Positions 15,174 through 16,036 of a stretch of 16,036 bases of DNA are shown in pieces. Under the pieces are notes generated by a model. That model was given only the letters and a program-made list of their open reading frames with translations. It did not search any database and was not told the origin of the DNA. Both the position numbers and the translations under genes were made by a program. This DNA is from an uncultured Alphaproteobacteria bacterium (lineage in GTDB: Bacteria > Pseudomonadota > Alphaproteobacteria > Rs-D84), in contig CAJGDN010000019.1 in NCBI GenBank assembly GCA_904502245.1, positions 1 to 16,036 of the forward strand, written 5' to 3'. The first letter of the stretch is position 1. Each line of letters opens with the position of its first letter.

Positions 15174-15836
15174 ATGAACATAAAAGAACTTATTAAAAAA
15201 TTTAGCAGCACCCCAAATACCGAACGCGCCAGCGAATATTGGGCACAAATGTTTTTTGAGCAAATTCTGCCACAAATCGAACAGATATCGAATCAATCCA
15301 GATATGGATATCACGGTTTGACACATACCACCCAGGTGGCAATGTTTGGTCTGGATATTGCATATACTATTAATCAATATCCCCTGCCCGTACTGTTGGC
15401 GGCAGGACTGCATGATTGTGCACGCACGAACGACCAATGGTGCATAATGCATGGACCAAACGCCGTTCCAATTGCGTATGATTTCATAGCCAAAAACTAT
15501 CCAACATTATCTAGGTCTGACACCAAGAAAATTATTAACGCAGTAAAAAATCACACTGTTGGGCGACGTGCCCCAGATGGTGTGGCGGCATGCCTGTGGG
15601 ACGGGGATAGAATTCGTCTTTCATGGGAAATGGGATACAAACCAGAATGCTTTTCAACATCACGCGGACGACAAATTGCAGGACTGACCCCAATTGGGCA
15701 AAAAGAATACATAGACAAACAAGACACTTTCCTGATTAACAACAATATTCGGACACGTGAACAAATTGAATTTGAATGCGAACAAGATAAAATTCATGAT
15801 CAAATTGGTACACAGTTTAAATTAAAAGTGAGATAA
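15174..15836 (+). CDS. HD-domain metal-dependent hydrolase, substrate unknown
   Basis: The 220-residue protein shows the HD phosphohydrolase pattern: YHGLTHTTQVAMFGL (46-60; candidate ligands His47 and His51), LHDCAR (79-84; His80-Asp81), His93 and His127 (VKNHT), and LWDGDRIRL (141-149; Asp143 or Asp145 as last ligand). Such enzymes hydrolyse phosphates of nucleotides or second messengers with divalent metals; nothing visible tells which. No signal peptide, so probably cytosolic. The ATG at 15174 (MNIKELIKKF) is chosen over an in-frame TTG at 15117 and ATG at 15159, because the upstream residues are not family-like and the TTG lies upstream of the likely -10; the ribosome site (GGTG) is weak. 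The C-terminal 40 residues are highly charged. It stands alone between divergent marR and a tRNA gene. Confidence 0.75.
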   Translation: MNIKELIKKFSSTPNTERASEYWAQMFFEQILPQIEQISNQSRYGYHGLTHTTQVAMFGLDIAYTINQYPLPVLLAAGLHDCARTNDQWCIMHGPNAVPIAYDFIAKNYPTLSRSDTKKIINAVKNHTVGRRAPDGVAACLWDGDRIRLSWEMGYKPECFSTSRGRQIAGLTPIGQKEYIDKQDTFLINNNIRTREQIEFECEQDKIHDQIGTQFKLKVR

Positions 15837-15844
15837 TTTTGTTA

Positions 15845-15872
15845 TTGCAAAAAAGTAAAATATATTTATAAT
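15845..15872 (+). promoter_or_regulatory. Promoter of tRNA-Gln
   Basis: TTGCAA (15845-15850), a 16-base spacer and a perfect TATAAT (15867-15872) precede the tRNA by 12 bases, so the primary transcript would have a leader of only a few bases. Confidence 0.65.
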
Positions 15873-15884
15873 CATAACCGCTAT

Positions 15885-15958
15885 TGGGGTGTCGTCTAAT
15901 GGTAGGACAAGAGATTTTGGTTCTCTTTATCATGGTTCGAATCCGTGCGCCCCAACCA
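15885..15958 (+). tRNA. tRNA-Gln (anticodon UUG)
   Basis: A complete cloverleaf can be folded by hand: acceptor TGGGGTG (15885-15891) with CGCCCCA (15948-15954); D stem GTC/GAC; anticodon stem AGAGA (15910-15914) with TCTCT (15922-15926) around loop TTTTGGT, giving anticodon TTG at 15917-15919, which reads CAA (and CAG by wobble); T arm CATGG/CCGTG with TTCGAAT loop. The CCA end is encoded (15956-15958). The weak-starting acceptor pair (T-A) is typical of bacterial tRNA-Gln. Confidence 0.96.
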
Positions 15959-15966
15959 AATTAAAT

Positions 15967-15990
15967 AAAACGCCCAATCGGGCGTTTTTC
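15967..15990 (+). terminator. Intrinsic terminator after tRNA-Gln
   Basis: AAAACGCCC (15967-15975) and GGGCGTTTT (15980-15988) form a 9-bp stem with an AATC loop followed by a T run. The sequence is almost identical to the pyk terminator. Confidence 0.9.
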
Positions 15991-16023
15991 TTATGACATA
16001 TAAAAAGAAAATCAACAAAACAC

Positions 16024-16029
16024 TTGACA
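16024..16029 (+). promoter_or_regulatory. Possible -35 box of a gene beyond the window
   Basis: A perfect TTGACA lies at the end of the window; the -10 region would be outside it. The 45 bases between the tRNA terminator and the window end show nothing else. Confidence 0.3.
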
Positions 16030-16036
16030 ATATACC

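Noticed and set aside
15885..15990. tRNA-Gln as an attachment site of an integrated element
   Set aside because: No repeat of the tRNA 3' end and no integrase gene are seen in the window.
1..16036. CRISPR array, insertion sequence or prophage
   Set aside because: No regularly spaced repeats, transposase or phage genes were found; the only recurrent motif is the terminator hairpin.

Overview
The window looks like chromosomal DNA of a low-GC (roughly 40% by eye) Gram-negative alphaproteobacterium. The best lineage marker is a GapR (DUF2312) nucleoid protein, a family largely confined to Alphaproteobacteria. Lipoprotein signal peptidase, a TolC-type outer-membrane protein and an RND pump support a two-membrane envelope. 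Genes are densely packed, with no insertion sequence, prophage or CRISPR array, and no gene-free stretch longer than about 180 bases. The species cannot be named from the sequence.

Layout. (1) Positions 1-845, plus strand: the 3' part of a Stealth-family sugar-phosphate transferase, meeting yidC head-on at a hairpin that should terminate in both directions. (2) 873-2977, minus: lspA-yidC, an envelope-biogenesis pair with its own promoter. (3) 3067-7443, minus: a likely operon of a D,D-carboxypeptidase with a SPOR domain, recR, rsmA and a Kef-type antiporter, closed by a hairpin at 3041-3058. (4) 7519-8889, minus: pyk, whose promoter overlaps that of (5) 8979-9541, plus: gapR, translationally coupled to an RNHCP-type zinc protein. 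(6) 9574-14997, minus: a tight four-gene operon, marR - tolC-like - adaptor - RND pump, with a near-consensus promoter and a palindrome at the predicted transcription start. (7) 15174-15836, plus: an HD-domain hydrolase, followed by tRNA-Gln(UUG) with its own promoter and terminator. The window ends in a probable -35 box of the next gene.

The most unusual part is the efflux operon. The pump is full length and intact, but the two TM4 aspartates that carry protons in AcrB are Ser399 and Asn400, and the TM10 lysine is Asn912. Its partner adaptor has only 204 residues and lacks the room for a lipoyl/coiled-coil hairpin, yet there is no space next to it for a lost segment. Together these suggest a reduced tripartite assembly with altered or absent proton coupling. 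Secondary points of interest are the gapR-RNHCP coupling, divergent residues in RecR and pyruvate kinase, and one terminator hairpin sequence used three times.
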